33,177 bases of DNA from positions 1-33,177 of the forward strand of contig JANQDZ010000019.1 in assembly GCA_028278645.1 (NCBI GenBank), read 5' to 3'. Each line of letters opens with the position of its first letter. The stretch's first letter is position 1. Made by a program: the position numbers and the translations under genes. The notes below the pieces were generated by a model, which saw nothing but the letters and a program-made list of their open reading frames with translations, did not search any database and had not been told where the DNA came from. Origin of the DNA: Longimicrobiales bacterium. GTDB taxonomy: Bacteria > Gemmatimonadota > Gemmatimonadetes > Longimicrobiales > Gaopeijiaceae. Below are positions 8,942 through 17,265 of the stretch, piece after piece.

Positions 8942-8959
8942 TTCGGCAAGGAGGAGATC

Positions 8960-9151
8960 ATGACCTGCAACATGGGAAAGGGTGACCGGATTTTCAGGGG
9001 GATCGTCGGCTTGGCGATTCTCGTGGCAGGCATCTATTTCCAGAGCTGGTGGGGGCTGATCGGTTTGATCCCCCTGGGGACGTCCATCTTCGCCTGGTGC
9101 CCGTTATACGTCCCGTTCAAGATCAACACCGGGGCGAAGACCGAGGGCTGA
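8960..9151 (+). CDS. Small DUF2892-type inner-membrane protein
   Basis: A 63-residue protein with the DUF2892 layout: a short N-terminus with Cys (MTCNMGKGDR), two hydrophobic helices (about 14-30 and 33-50), and a Cys-Pro at the end of the second helix (FAWCPLYVPF). DUF2892 domains occur alone or fused to rhodanese domains, as in YgaP, and have no settled function. The two cysteines, one near the start and one at the membrane edge, are typical of the family. AAGGAGG sits just upstream, a strong ribosome site. It is the last gene of the lipA-pdh operon, 18 bp behind E2 and followed by a strong terminator. A direct role with the dehydrogenase is not shown. Confidence 0.8.
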   Translation: MTCNMGKGDRIFRGIVGLAILVAGIYFQSWWGLIGLIPLGTSIFAWCPLYVPFKINTGAKTEG

Positions 9152-9196
9152 ATCCAAGCGGAGATCGGAAGGCCGGCACTAGTGCTGGGAGAAAAG

Positions 9197-9220
9197 AAGG
9201 GGGCCCTGGCGGGCCCCCTT
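9197..9220. terminator. Bidirectional intrinsic terminator
   Basis: A perfect 10-bp stem (AAGGGGGCCC / GGGCCCCCTT) closes a four-base loop TGGC. T-rich sequence follows on the + strand (TCTGATTTT), and the mirror strand also runs into T's (from GAAAAGAA on +). It therefore works for both the pdh operon and the convergent OmpA-lipoprotein gene. Confidence 0.88.
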
Positions 9221-9271
9221 TCTGATTTTGGCAGTAAGCTCGTCTTGAGCGGTACCCCGGACCGCCTCCCG

Positions 9272-9931
9272 TCAAGCTCCGTTGTGGTCGATGACCAGGG
9301 CTACGCGGCGGTTCTCCCATCCCTCGGGGCCCGGTCCGTAGCTGTCGGCAGCAACCAGCCGATCTGCCGCCTCACCGTAACTCACCGCCCTGATTCGATC
9401 GGAGCTCAACCCACCGTGGTTCACGAGGTACTCCATGACGGACATGGCCCGGCGCTGGCCGAGGGCCTTGTTGTACTCCACGGTCCCGACTTTGTCCGTG
9501 AACCCTTCCACTGTGACCGTGCTGGAGGGATAGTAACGGTTCACCACTTCTGCGAACCGGTCCAGGAATCCCATGTACTCCTCCGTCACCTCGTCCTCAT
9601 CGAACCCGAAGTAGATGGGGACGTCGAACCTGAGGGCCATGGCAAACTCTTCGATTCGCGCATCGAAGTCCGAGGCCATGGCAGCCAGGTCATCTTCCAG
9701 GCCGTCCATGCGGGCGGAAAGACCGTCCATCCGGCCGCTCAGTTCCTCGGCGACGCGGCGGTCCCCCTCTGCAATCTCGGCTCGCCGATCGGCTTCCATC
9801 TCGGCGCGCATGGCGGCCAGTTGGCCGTCCAGCTCGTCTTTTTTCACCAGGGAGCAACCCGAAAGGGCTCCCATGAGGACGACGGTAGTCCCCAGCAGGA
9901 GGGACTTGGTGCGGTCGAGTTTCCGAAGCAT
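9272..9931 (-). CDS. OmpA/Pal-family peptidoglycan-binding lipoprotein with coiled coil
   Basis: The 219-residue protein has a lipoprotein signal ending in LSGC (Cys26 becomes the lipidated residue), a charged heptad-like segment rich in Met, Ala, Glu and Arg (about 31-90) that should form a coiled coil, and an OmpA C-terminal domain (about 100-215). That domain shows the YFGFDEDE start, EGFTDKVGTVEYN, and the LSSDRIRAVSYGE to NRRV region that binds diaminopimelate in peptidoglycan. The likely role is linking the outer membrane to the cell wall. The frame is open far upstream, but AAGGAAGGAG at 9942-9951 and the signal peptide place the start at 9931. The gap of 257 bp to the upstream DUF2207 gene suggests it may have its own promoter. 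Confidence 0.88.
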   Translation of the reverse strand: MLRKLDRTKSLLLGTTVVLMGALSGCSLVKKDELDGQLAAMRAEMEADRRAEIAEGDRRVAEELSGRMDGLSARMDGLEDDLAAMASDFDARIEEFAMALRFDVPIYFGFDEDEVTEEYMGFLDRFAEVVNRYYPSSTVTVEGFTDKVGTVEYNKALGQRRAMSVMEYLVNHGGLSSDRIRAVSYGEAADRLVAADSYGPGPEGWENRRVALVIDHNGA

Positions 9932-10188
9932 GGCCCGGGTACTCCTTCCTTGGTCTAAGCGGTTTCCAGCGCAGTGTTGGCGCACTTTTCCGCCCCTCAC
10001 TCCTGCAGAAGGGGTACCAGATGTATAAGATGGGTAGAAAGACACCCGAAAAGGGCCGGGTTTGTTGAGGATTTCATTCCACCGTACCACTGGGCAGGGG
10101 TGGCAAGACCGGCTCGGAGGAGGTCTGATCCATCTCGTTCCGATGCGGACCAAAGAAGGGTTGATTCGTTTTGGCTCAACCGTAGCTG

Positions 10189-11940
10189 CTAAAAACCGCC
10201 ACCTCCGCCGCCGCCAAATCCGCCTCCACTGAATCCCCCGCCACCGCTGAAACCACCTCCGCTGAAGCCCGATCCTCCCGTGCTTCGGGGCTGGGATACC
10301 ATCACGGAGCCGGCTTGGGAGGTCATCATGGAAAGGTCGTTGACAAAAAGCCCCGTGCGGAACGCATGAGGGTGCCTGCCCACATACCATTGGGGAGGTT
10401 CAGTATAGATCTCCTCAAACGCCTTCGCCCATGTGTCTTCCACTCCTAGGGCCATAGCGAAAGGCAAGAAGGCTTCGAAAGACTCTGGGGACTTGATCAT
10501 CCGTCTGAACCGATCCGATTCGACCTTCTTGAGAAAGTCCTGGAAACCCAGGATACGCTCCAGCATCCGGGTGCCCGATACGGTCCGGGCCGGCATGAAG
10601 ATCCCGAATCCCAGGATCGGCAGACCAAACAAAACGCCTGCAATGACCGCGGAGAGGGGGGATGTGAGAAAAATCCTGGAAAGAACCTGGAAGCCCGCGA
10701 CGGCCAACCCTATCGAGACCACCCCGATGGCGATGAAAGCTCCCAGGACTTTGTCCGGCCGGTGCCGGTAGAAGTGCCCTGCCTTCAACCCTCTGAACAG
10801 GTCGGTCCGAATCTTGGTCATGGTTTCGTAGAACTCATTCTTCAGGTCGGAGAGGTATACCTCCCTCACCGACCCGGTCACACCAAAAATTCCTCTGAGG
10901 AAGATGCGTTCGTGGGATTTCAGGTCCGCCCACTCATCCTCCCCGGTGAGGCGGACGAACCGGTAGTCCGAGTCCTTTAAAAGACCGAATAACTGCTTGG
11001 TTTCCATCTCCTCGATGCGTATGTGCCCCCGGACAGCCAGGTCCACCAATGTGGCCGTGATGTCACGGGTGTCGGGGCGGTTGTCCACGAGGGTCCCCAC
11101 CTCCGCTGGGGTCATTCCGTCGGGGGGTTCGTATTGGGGGCTGATGCTCCTTCGGGTGGGGTCTTTCCCCCAGGTCTTCCAAACCAGAAACATCCCGAAA
11201 AAGCTGAGGAGAGGGAGAAAGAGGAGCCAGTTGGACCGAAGGAAGAGCCCGGCCTTCCGGACCACGCCAGGTCTCGTCACGGTTCCCGGATCCCAACCCA
11301 CCACCACCGTGAGGCCTTCGCGAAAGTTCAAGCCCCTTGTGGTTTCAAAATAGAATCCATGTTCTAGTTCATCGATCCGGGCGTCTTGAGCAGATGATCC
11401 ATAGGCTCCCGTGAAGGCGGTTGCACGGAGACCCGCGGCAGTCTGGGGGAGCTCCACCACGGCAGAAGCTTGGTGGATGGGCATTTCCCACTCGGTGCCG
11501 GTGACGTTCCAGTATAGCTCGTCGTGCTCCTCGAAAAATCTCAGGGCGTTGGGGACGGAGTAGCGTAGGGTAATGGTTCGGGTCACGTCCTGAGCACCCG
11601 GAACCCACATCTTGATCTTCCTGTTGTACCGTTCCCGGCTTACTTCCGTGCGGAGCTCCTGCCCTCTGTCGTCCCGAACCTCCTCCAGCTCCAGGAAGAG
11701 CCTGTAACTGAACCCACGGGGGTCTCGGTACTCCACAGGGATGGTGCGGTAAAAGCCCCGCCAGGATCCGTTGAACCGCACCGTGATGGCCTCCTGGACC
11801 AGGACTTCACCGTCCTCGGTTACCTCGACCGAAGCATGAAAATCCTCGATTTCCAGGCTTCGCTGGGCGAAACCCGGGAATGGAAGGGTGAAAAGGAGGA
11901 GCAGGGGAATCATCACCCAGGACTTCAAGAAGGCAGCCAT
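10189..11940 (-). CDS. DUF2207 membrane protein with glycine-rich tail
   Basis: This 583-residue protein starts with a Sec signal peptide ending near GFAQ. An extracytoplasmic beta-rich DUF2207 domain follows (about 23-230, starting at IEDFHASVEV), then one transmembrane helix (about 235-255), a cytoplasmic region, and a pair of hydrophobic helices in the middle of the second half. The last 30 or so residues are almost only Gly, Phe and Ser (GGGFSGGG units), as in the tails of DUF2207 and TPM-domain proteins. DUF2207 genes are often found beside lemA, as here, but the function of the pair is not known. It follows the glycosyltransferase gene after 21 bp. The upstream ribosome site is weak, which fits a downstream operon position. 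Confidence 0.85.
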   Translation of the reverse strand: MAAFLKSWVMIPLLLLFTLPFPGFAQRSLEIEDFHASVEVTEDGEVLVQEAITVRFNGSWRGFYRTIPVEYRDPRGFSYRLFLELEEVRDDRGQELRTEVSRERYNRKIKMWVPGAQDVTRTITLRYSVPNALRFFEEHDELYWNVTGTEWEMPIHQASAVVELPQTAAGLRATAFTGAYGSSAQDARIDELEHGFYFETTRGLNFREGLTVVVGWDPGTVTRPGVVRKAGLFLRSNWLLFLPLLSFFGMFLVWKTWGKDPTRRSISPQYEPPDGMTPAEVGTLVDNRPDTRDITATLVDLAVRGHIRIEEMETKQLFGLLKDSDYRFVRLTGEDEWADLKSHERIFLRGIFGVTGSVREVYLSDLKNEFYETMTKIRTDLFRGLKAGHFYRHRPDKVLGAFIAIGVVSIGLAVAGFQVLSRIFLTSPLSAVIAGVLFGLPILGFGIFMPARTVSGTRMLERILGFQDFLKKVESDRFRRMIKSPESFEAFLPFAMALGVEDTWAKAFEEIYTEPPQWYVGRHPHAFRTGLFVNDLSMMTSQAGSVMVSQPRSTGGSGFSGGGFSGGGGFSGGGFGGGGGGGF

Positions 11941-11961
11941 TGGACAATCTCTGAAAAGGTC

Positions 11962-13113
11962 CTACCTCGTCCACCGGCGGTTTGCCAGCGGCATCTGCAT
12001 TACGTCTTTCCCTGCGGCCACTCCCTCCAAGAGGCGGAGGAAGGTTTCGGGGGCGCTACGGACCCAATCCCGGTACTCGTCGAGGGCTTGATGGTCCCAT
12101 GTGTCCATGAGGGAGAGGAATTCCGTAAGGTCGAAGTCTTCCCGCCAAACTGCCAAGCCGGCTCGCTCCGCGTCGAGAGCGTTACAGAGTTGTTCGACGT
12201 GTTTTTTGGTCGGGACGACGGATACGGGCTTGCCCAGGAATGCGGCCTCACAAACCGATTCAAATCCGGCCGTACACGTGTATCCTCGACAGGACGTGAG
12301 GAACTCCAGGAAGTTTTCCGAGCTCAATTGGTGAAACGTCAGACCTTCGCTGGGGGAGTAGGTCGTGGGGGCGTCCGGCTTGTTCCAGAAGCAGTGTAAC
12401 TCCACGTCCGACTGCGTCTTGTGCCATTTAGACAGCTCGTCGGAGTACCCCGGATAAAGGATGTAGGCCAAGAGGTGCCGGCCATTGGTGGGTTCGGCAT
12501 CGAGGATGCTTTTTCTCAGGAGGGGTGGAACGACCCGTACCCGGCGATAGGGGACGGGGGGTAGCGGCGAAAAAGAGAGGGCGAGCCGGAGTTTGGCGTC
12601 CAGGGAGGTCAGAAGGTTATTGACCTTGATCATGTTCACCTGGAACGCCCGCTCCCGGGGGGTTTCGAATGCCTTGTGATGGAACAGGAAATGGTGTCCC
12701 ACGGCCACCACCGGTACCTGGGGCCGGAAAACGGCCGAGTAGAGGCCCCCGATGAGGTCGTAGAAGTTCACGATGAGATCGGGCCGGTATGACCGGAAGA
12801 GACGGTCCAGGTCAGGACCCTGCCTCCAGTACTGCGGTAACCTCCGAAGGGCTTGAAAGAGACTATCCCACGGCCGAACGCCTTTGTCTTCAGGATCGAC
12901 TACAAAAACAGGGGCCAAGTAGGTGTGAATGGGGCCTGCGAAAGCAGTGCGGAAGAACTCCGGGATAGTGCGAAGGGGGTTTTCACCCATGAAGGCTGCG
13001 ACGACCTCATGCCCGGCGTCCTCCAGAATCCGCTTCAGCGCCAGGGCCTGGGTCATGTGTCCCCGGCCCTCGCTCTGAACGAAGAAGACGACCCTCAAGG
13101 GACGGGCTCTCAT
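11962..13113 (-). CDS. GT-B-type glycosyltransferase (UDP-sugar transferase-like)
   Basis: The 383-residue protein begins RVVFFVQSEGRGHMTQ, the glycine-rich loop of MurG-like and PF13528-type GT-B glycosyltransferases. The N-terminal Rossmann half runs to about 190. The C-terminal half contains CTAGFESVCEAAFLGKPV, the donor-nucleotide loop of this group, followed by KKHVEQLCNA. No membrane helix is present, so it would act at the cytoplasmic face. Donor and acceptor are unknown; undecaprenyl-linked sugars or glycolipids are typical for the group. GGGAGGAG lies eight bases before the ATG. It sits between lemA (31 bp upstream) and DUF2207 (21 bp downstream), an unusual insertion in a pair that is often adjacent. 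Confidence 0.82.
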   Translation of the reverse strand: MRARPLRVVFFVQSEGRGHMTQALALKRILEDAGHEVVAAFMGENPLRTIPEFFRTAFAGPIHTYLAPVFVVDPEDKGVRPWDSLFQALRRLPQYWRQGPDLDRLFRSYRPDLIVNFYDLIGGLYSAVFRPQVPVVAVGHHFLFHHKAFETPRERAFQVNMIKVNNLLTSLDAKLRLALSFSPLPPVPYRRVRVVPPLLRKSILDAEPTNGRHLLAYILYPGYSDELSKWHKTQSDVELHCFWNKPDAPTTYSPSEGLTFHQLSSENFLEFLTSCRGYTCTAGFESVCEAAFLGKPVSVVPTKKHVEQLCNALDAERAGLAVWREDFDLTEFLSLMDTWDHQALDEYRDWVRSAPETFLRLLEGVAAGKDVMQMPLANRRWTR

Positions 13114-13144
13114 TTCGAGAACTCCTCCCGCATGCGTCTTCTAC

Positions 13145-13687
13145 TCAGTCGAAGCTGACGTTTGGAACTTCTGCCTCTCCCTCGTCGATCTCGAAGAATT
13201 CCCTGCTGGAAAAGTTGAAGGCCTTTGCGACGAGATTGGACGGCACCTGCCCGATCTTGGTGTTGTAGTCTCTCACCACGGCGTTGTAATACCGTCTCGC
13301 CTGCTGGATTCCGGTTTCCAAGTCGGTCAGGGTATCCTGCAAATCCTTGAAGTTGTCTGCTGCCTTTAGGTCCGGGTACGCCTCCGATAAGGCAAAGAGG
13401 CTTTTCAGGGCTCCGGTAAGCATGTTCTCCGCCTGGCCCTGTGCGACAGGGCCGGTGGCCCCCATGGCGGCAGACCGGGCGTTGACCACGGCCTCCAGGG
13501 TCTCTTTTTCATGCCCGGCGTACCCTTTGACGGTTTCGACGATGTTGGGAATGAGGTCGTGGCGGCGTTTAAGCTGGACGTCGATGTCGGCCCAGGCTCC
13601 ATCCACCTGGACTCTCATTTTCACCAGGCCGTTGTAGATCATGATGCCGCCGCCGAGCACGACAATGGGGATGATTAATTCCCACAT
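13145..13687 (-). CDS. lemA: LemA family membrane protein
   Basis: The 180-residue product has the classic LemA layout: an N-terminal membrane helix (about 3-22), then the conserved VDGAWADIDVQLKRRHDLIPN segment and a three-helix bundle ending with ARRYYNAVVRDYN and the PSNLVAKAFNF stretch. LemA proteins are anchored in the inner membrane with the bundle on one face, and their function is undefined. Family length and start are normal. It is the first gene of the minus-strand group that continues with a glycosyltransferase, DUF2207 and OmpA-lipoprotein genes, and it shares a 208-bp divergent intergenic region with lpdA. Confidence 0.93.
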   Translation of the reverse strand: MWELIIPIVVLGGGIMIYNGLVKMRVQVDGAWADIDVQLKRRHDLIPNIVETVKGYAGHEKETLEAVVNARSAAMGATGPVAQGQAENMLTGALKSLFALSEAYPDLKAADNFKDLQDTLTDLETGIQQARRYYNAVVRDYNTKIGQVPSNLVAKAFNFSSREFFEIDEGEAEVPNVSFD

Positions 13688-13745
13688 ACCAACGCTCCCG
13701 GTTCAAAGGGGATGGTGTCTTCGGGCTTCCGCCGATCCTGGAAGC

Positions 13746-13775
13746 AGAATAGGCAAGGACCCACCGGAGTGTAAA
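13746..13775 (-). promoter_or_regulatory. Predicted sigma-70-like promoter of the lemA group
   Basis: Read on the minus strand, TTTACA (5 of 6 to TTGACA) is followed after 18 bases by TATTCT (4 of 6 to TATAAT). Transcription would start near 13739, about 50 bases before the lemA ATG. This is a consensus match by eye only. Confidence 0.4.
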
Positions 13776-13895
13776 GAAAAAACGGGTAAAAGCTGGTAGG
13801 GCATCGGCTTCCGTTTGCTGCCCGGCTGGGGTAACTTTCTCTCTCTTTGTCACACTCCGTAGTGGACCCAAGCAATCGACCGGAAGAGGTGAAGC

Positions 13896-15308
13896 GTGTC
13901 GGAGACCGGAAACAGGTTCGATCTGATCATCATCGGCAGCGGCCCCGGCGGCTATGTGGCCGCCATCAGAGGAGCGCAGCTGGGGCTGAGTGTGGCTTGC
14001 GTCGAGACGGAAAAGCTGGGTGGCGTGTGCCTGAACGTCGGATGCATCCCGACCAAGGCTCTCCTTTCCAGTGCGGTATTCGTTCAGGAGATGAAGCGGG
14101 CTCAAGGGCACGGCGTGAGCATCGAGGGTGCTTCGGTTTCTCTTGGGCCAGCCCAGGAGCGGAGTCGGAAGGTGGCGGATCAGCTCAACAAGGGGGTTGG
14201 GCATCTCTTCAAGAAGAACCAGGTGACCCACTTGGAGGGCTTTGGACGCTTGGTGGGTGACGGCCGGGTCGAGGTGGAAAACCCCGAGGGCGCCAAGGCC
14301 GTTTACGACGCTGCCCACATCATCATTGCCACCGGGTCCCGTCCCAGGGACCTTCCCATGCTCCGCATCGATGAAGACCGGATCTGGTCGTCCACGGGTG
14401 CGTTGTACCAGAAAGAAGCCCCGGGCTCCCTGGCCGTGGTGGGTGCCGGGGCGGTGGGGATGGAGTTTGCGGACATCTACTCAGCCTACGGGTCCGAGGT
14501 CCACATCATCGAGATGCTGGACCGGGTGCTCCCCCTGGAAGACAAGGATTGCTCCCAGGCCGTGGCGCGCAGCTACAAGAAGCGGAAGATGAAGATCCGT
14601 ACGTCCACCTCCGTTCAATCCTCCGAGGTGACGGATCAGGGAGTGAAGCTCACTCTCCAAGACCGGAACGGAAACGTGGAGACGCTGGAAGTGGATCGAG
14701 TACTGTCAGCCGCGGGTAGGGTTCCGAATACCGAAGATCTGGGACTGGAAGCCGTAGGTGTCGCCGTCACGGACCAAGGTGGGTTCATTCAGGTAGACGA
14801 ACACCTCCGGACTACCGTGCCCGGTGTGTATGCTATCGGCGATGTGGCTGGTCCGCCCCTCCTGGCACACAAGGCCTCCCATGAGGGGATCGTGTGCGTC
14901 GAGCACATCGCCGGCGAGGGTCACGGGGCCGTGGACTACAAGAACATCCCCTCCTGTACCTACGCCCATCCCGAAGTGGCGTCGGTGGGCCTTACGGAAG
15001 AGCAGGCGGTTGAGGCCGGCCACGAGATCGAAGTTGGAAAATTCCCCTGGATAGGAATCGGCCGGGCTGTTGCCGCCGGAGACACGGAAGGGTTCATCAA
15101 GGTTATCCGCGACAAAGAGTACTCCGAAATCCTCGGAGCCCATATCGTCGGCCCCCAAGCCACCGAGCTCATTGCCGAGTTCGTTCTTGGGCGCCACCTG
15201 GAGGCCACAGTGGAGGAGATGGAAAAGGCCATGCACCCCCACCCGACCCTTTCCGAGGGTGTGGCCGAGGCGGCTCTGGCCGCCCTGGGCAGGGCGATCC
15301 ACGTCTGA
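13896..15308 (+). CDS. lpdA: Dihydrolipoamide dehydrogenase (E3)
   Basis: E3 reoxidises dihydrolipoamide on E2 and reduces NAD+. The 470-residue flavoprotein shows the FAD motif G14-S-G16-P-G-G19, the redox disulfide C45/C50 in GGVCLNVGCIPTK, an NAD-binding GAGAVGMEFA (about 187-196), the second FAD motif in YAIGDVAG, and the C-terminal catalytic HPHPTLSE. The start is GTG, six bases behind GGAAGAGG. It completes the dehydrogenase encoded 5 kb upstream but is separated from it by the minus-strand lemA group. Separate transcription is common for E3, which also serves other complexes such as 2-oxoglutarate dehydrogenase and glycine cleavage. The family call is certain. Confidence 0.96.
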   Translation: MSETGNRFDLIIIGSGPGGYVAAIRGAQLGLSVACVETEKLGGVCLNVGCIPTKALLSSAVFVQEMKRAQGHGVSIEGASVSLGPAQERSRKVADQLNKGVGHLFKKNQVTHLEGFGRLVGDGRVEVENPEGAKAVYDAAHIIIATGSRPRDLPMLRIDEDRIWSSTGALYQKEAPGSLAVVGAGAVGMEFADIYSAYGSEVHIIEMLDRVLPLEDKDCSQAVARSYKKRKMKIRTSTSVQSSEVTDQGVKLTLQDRNGNVETLEVDRVLSAAGRVPNTEDLGLEAVGVAVTDQGGFIQVDEHLRTTVPGVYAIGDVAGPPLLAHKASHEGIVCVEHIAGEGHGAVDYKNIPSCTYAHPEVASVGLTEEQAVEAGHEIEVGKFPWIGIGRAVAAGDTEGFIKVIRDKEYSEILGAHIVGPQATELIAEFVLGRHLEATVEEMEKAMHPHPTLSEGVAEAALAALGRAIHV

Positions 15309-15346
15309 CTGGCTTTCTTCCTTCGGGACGGGAACCGTTCAGCCCG

Positions 15347-15396
15347 GGTGGGGTTCTTGGATGGTTAGGCGGGGTGGAAACTCCGTTAGGCGGGGT
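15347..15396 (+). repeat. 21-bp-spaced direct repeats upstream of a MarR gene
   Basis: GTTAGGCGGGGT occurs exactly twice, at 15364-15375 and 15385-15396, with starts 21 bp apart. A partial third copy of its core (GGTGGGGT at 15347-15354) keeps the same 21-bp phase. The block lies in the 134-bp gap between lpdA and the MarR gene. A spacing of two helical turns would suit a protein binding one face of the DNA. Confidence 0.65.
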
Positions 15397-15442
15397 ATGA
15401 ACCCCAGTTTGCCGCCTTTCTTTTCCATCAGGGGGTGAGACA

Positions 15443-15952
15443 TTGGCGGACGACGCGATGCCGAACGGGTGGGCTGACGAACCTGTCAACAAGACCTGGT
15501 CCGACGAGGAGGAGAAGGCTCTCCGCCTTTGGATCAACTTGGCCCGGTGTTACGTGACCTTCTCCCGGGCCGTGGCCTGTAAGGTCGCTGAGTACGACCT
15601 CACGGCACCGCAGTTCGGTGTCCTGGAAGCCCTTTATCATCTCGGCCCCCTATCCCTGGGGGAGCTGGCGGAAAAGCTCCTGGTCACGGGCGGGAACGTG
15701 ACCTATGTCATGGACCGCCTTGAAGCCCAAGACCTGGTGGTCAGGGAGAGGTCCGGCGATGACCGTCGTGTCGTCAGAGCTCATCTCACGACGAAAGGCC
15801 GGGCTACTATCGACGCGGTTTTCCCCGGGCATGTGGACTTTGTCCGGGGACTGGTCCAGCCCTTGGAGCCCGACGACCGGGAGACTCTCAGAGACCTGCT
15901 GAAGAAGCTTGGAAAGGGAATCGCCGGCGGCGCGGACCGAGGGGAATGCTGA
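15443..15952 (+). CDS. MarR family transcriptional regulator
   Basis: A 169-residue winged-helix regulator. The helix-turn-helix lies at about 60-110 (LTAPQFGVLEAL, LSLGELAEKLLV, GNVTYVMDRLE), and the wing has the MarR hallmark D-x-R-x-x-x motif in SGDDRRVVRAHLT. MarR proteins are dimers that usually repress nearby genes and release DNA when a small aromatic ligand or an oxidant is sensed. The start is uncertain: the TTG at 15443 follows GGGGGTGAG closely, and an ATG at 15458 is the alternative. Direct repeats lie just upstream. Convergent ispH follows after 26 bp. Its targets cannot be read here; its own promoter is the first guess. Confidence 0.9.
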   Translation: MADDAMPNGWADEPVNKTWSDEEEKALRLWINLARCYVTFSRAVACKVAEYDLTAPQFGVLEALYHLGPLSLGELAEKLLVTGGNVTYVMDRLEAQDLVVRERSGDDRRVVRAHLTTKGRATIDAVFPGHVDFVRGLVQPLEPDDRETLRDLLKKLGKGIAGGADRGEC

Positions 15953-15978
15953 GGCGTTGACCTGCCCCCACCCGTTTC

Positions 15979-17211
15979 TTATTCGGGAACGTCCAGAAGC
16001 CCCTCGGGCAACTCCACCCCCTTCACTTCCAACACCCTCATGACCGCCTCTCCGATCTTGTTGTTGGGTGTAGAGGCGCCAGCGGTGATTCCAAGCTGGA
16101 AGGCTCCGTCCGGGAGCCAGTCGGTTTCCACCACCTCCGAAGCTTCCGGGTCCAACTCGGGCTTGTGTCGGATCGTTCCCTTTTCCACGTCGATGCAGAG
16201 TGCGTCTTCAATGTGGAAGGTCCGGGTGTGGCCTCTACACATGTGGGCCAGGTGGTTCGTGTTCGAGGAGTTGTAGCCCCCAATCACCACCATGACGTCG
16301 GGTGGGCATTCCATGAGCTCCATCACGGCGTCCTGCCGCTCCTGGGTCGCCGAACAAATGGTGTCGAAGGACCGATAGTGTTCCTCGGCGTGTTCTTCGC
16401 CGTACGCTTCAACAAAAGCTTCCCGGATCCTCTCGCCGATTGCCAGAGATTCGTTGGCGAGCATGGTGGTCTGGTTTGCGATTCCGATTTTCTCCAGCGC
16501 CCTGTCGGGATCAAATCCCTCGGTAGCCTTGGCTTTGAAGTGTGCGTAGAACTCGTCACGGGAGAGGTGGCCGGGGCCCTTGGTGATGTAGTCACAGACC
16601 AGCTCGGCTTCGTCCATGTTCTTGACGATCAGGTACTTCCCGCCGGGGTGCTTGTTTACCTGAGATGCCGTGGCTCGGGACTCCTCGTGGGTGTACTTCC
16701 CGTGGATGACTGCCGTGAACCCGTCTTTGGCGTAGCTCTCGACACGCTTCCAGACCACAAGTACGGAACCGCAGGTGGTGTCCACGAGGACACAACCGAT
16801 CTCCTTCAATCGGTTGAAGTCCCGGAGTCGTACGCCGAAGGCCGGGATAATCACCGCGTCTTCCGAAGTGACCTCGTCAAAGGAGAAGTGTCCGTCCTTG
16901 TCGGGGTAGATGAACTCGATGCCCATCTCCTGAAGACGGTGGTTTACGTGGGGGTTATGGATGATCTCCCCTACGAGGAAGATCTTCTTGTCCGGGAACT
17001 TGTGGCGGGTTTCATAGGCGTAGTCCACCGCCCGGTCCACGCCGTAACAGAACCCGAACTCTTTGGCGAGCCGGACTGTCACGTCGCCGAAGGTCTCCGT
17101 AAAACCCCGGGAGCGGATCAACTCCACCATACCCGATTGATATTCGGAGTCGATGAGGGGGCGAACTTCCGCCTTTAGGCCCAGACCGCTCCGGAAATAG
17201 GTCTTTTCCAT
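15979..17211 (-). CDS. ispH: 4-hydroxy-3-methylbut-2-enyl diphosphate reductase
   Basis: The last enzyme of the MEP isoprenoid pathway makes IPP and DMAPP from HMBPP using a [4Fe-4S] cluster. The three cluster cysteines are visible at C55 (FGFCYGVDRA), C147 (VDTTCGSV) and C286 (DTICSATQERQ). H85 in IIHNPHVN and H175-E in KYTHEES match substrate-binding positions. The product is 410 residues, longer than the E. coli enzyme (316) and like the long form of cyanobacteria and plants, with an N-terminal extension of about 45 residues and an insert around 210-240. The frame stays open upstream for another 217 codons across the divergent fxsA gene, but that part has no family similarity; the ATG at 17211 starts the conserved region. 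Confidence 0.95.
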   Translation of the reverse strand: MEKTYFRSGLGLKAEVRPLIDSEYQSGMVELIRSRGFTETFGDVTVRLAKEFGFCYGVDRAVDYAYETRHKFPDKKIFLVGEIIHNPHVNHRLQEMGIEFIYPDKDGHFSFDEVTSEDAVIIPAFGVRLRDFNRLKEIGCVLVDTTCGSVLVVWKRVESYAKDGFTAVIHGKYTHEESRATASQVNKHPGGKYLIVKNMDEAELVCDYITKGPGHLSRDEFYAHFKAKATEGFDPDRALEKIGIANQTTMLANESLAIGERIREAFVEAYGEEHAEEHYRSFDTICSATQERQDAVMELMECPPDVMVVIGGYNSSNTNHLAHMCRGHTRTFHIEDALCIDVEKGTIRHKPELDPEASEVVETDWLPDGAFQLGITAGASTPNNKIGEAVMRVLEVKGVELPEGLLDVPE

Positions 17212-17265
17212 ACGTACCCGAGACCCCGCCGGACCCTTCTTGTTCCCGGCTGGGTATCTCCCTCC

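Noticed and set aside
10030-10075. Promoter (TATACA on the minus strand) and short hairpin (ACCCG/CGGGT) in the gap upstream of the OmpA lipoprotein gene
   Set aside because: The -10 is acceptable but no -35 resembling TTGACA lies at the right distance, and the hairpin stem has only five pairs. A promoter in this gap is plausible but cannot be placed.
10189-10290. Glycine-codon repeats at the end of the DUF2207 gene as a DNA repeat feature
   Set aside because: They encode the Gly-rich tail normal for this family, so they are coding low complexity rather than a separate element.
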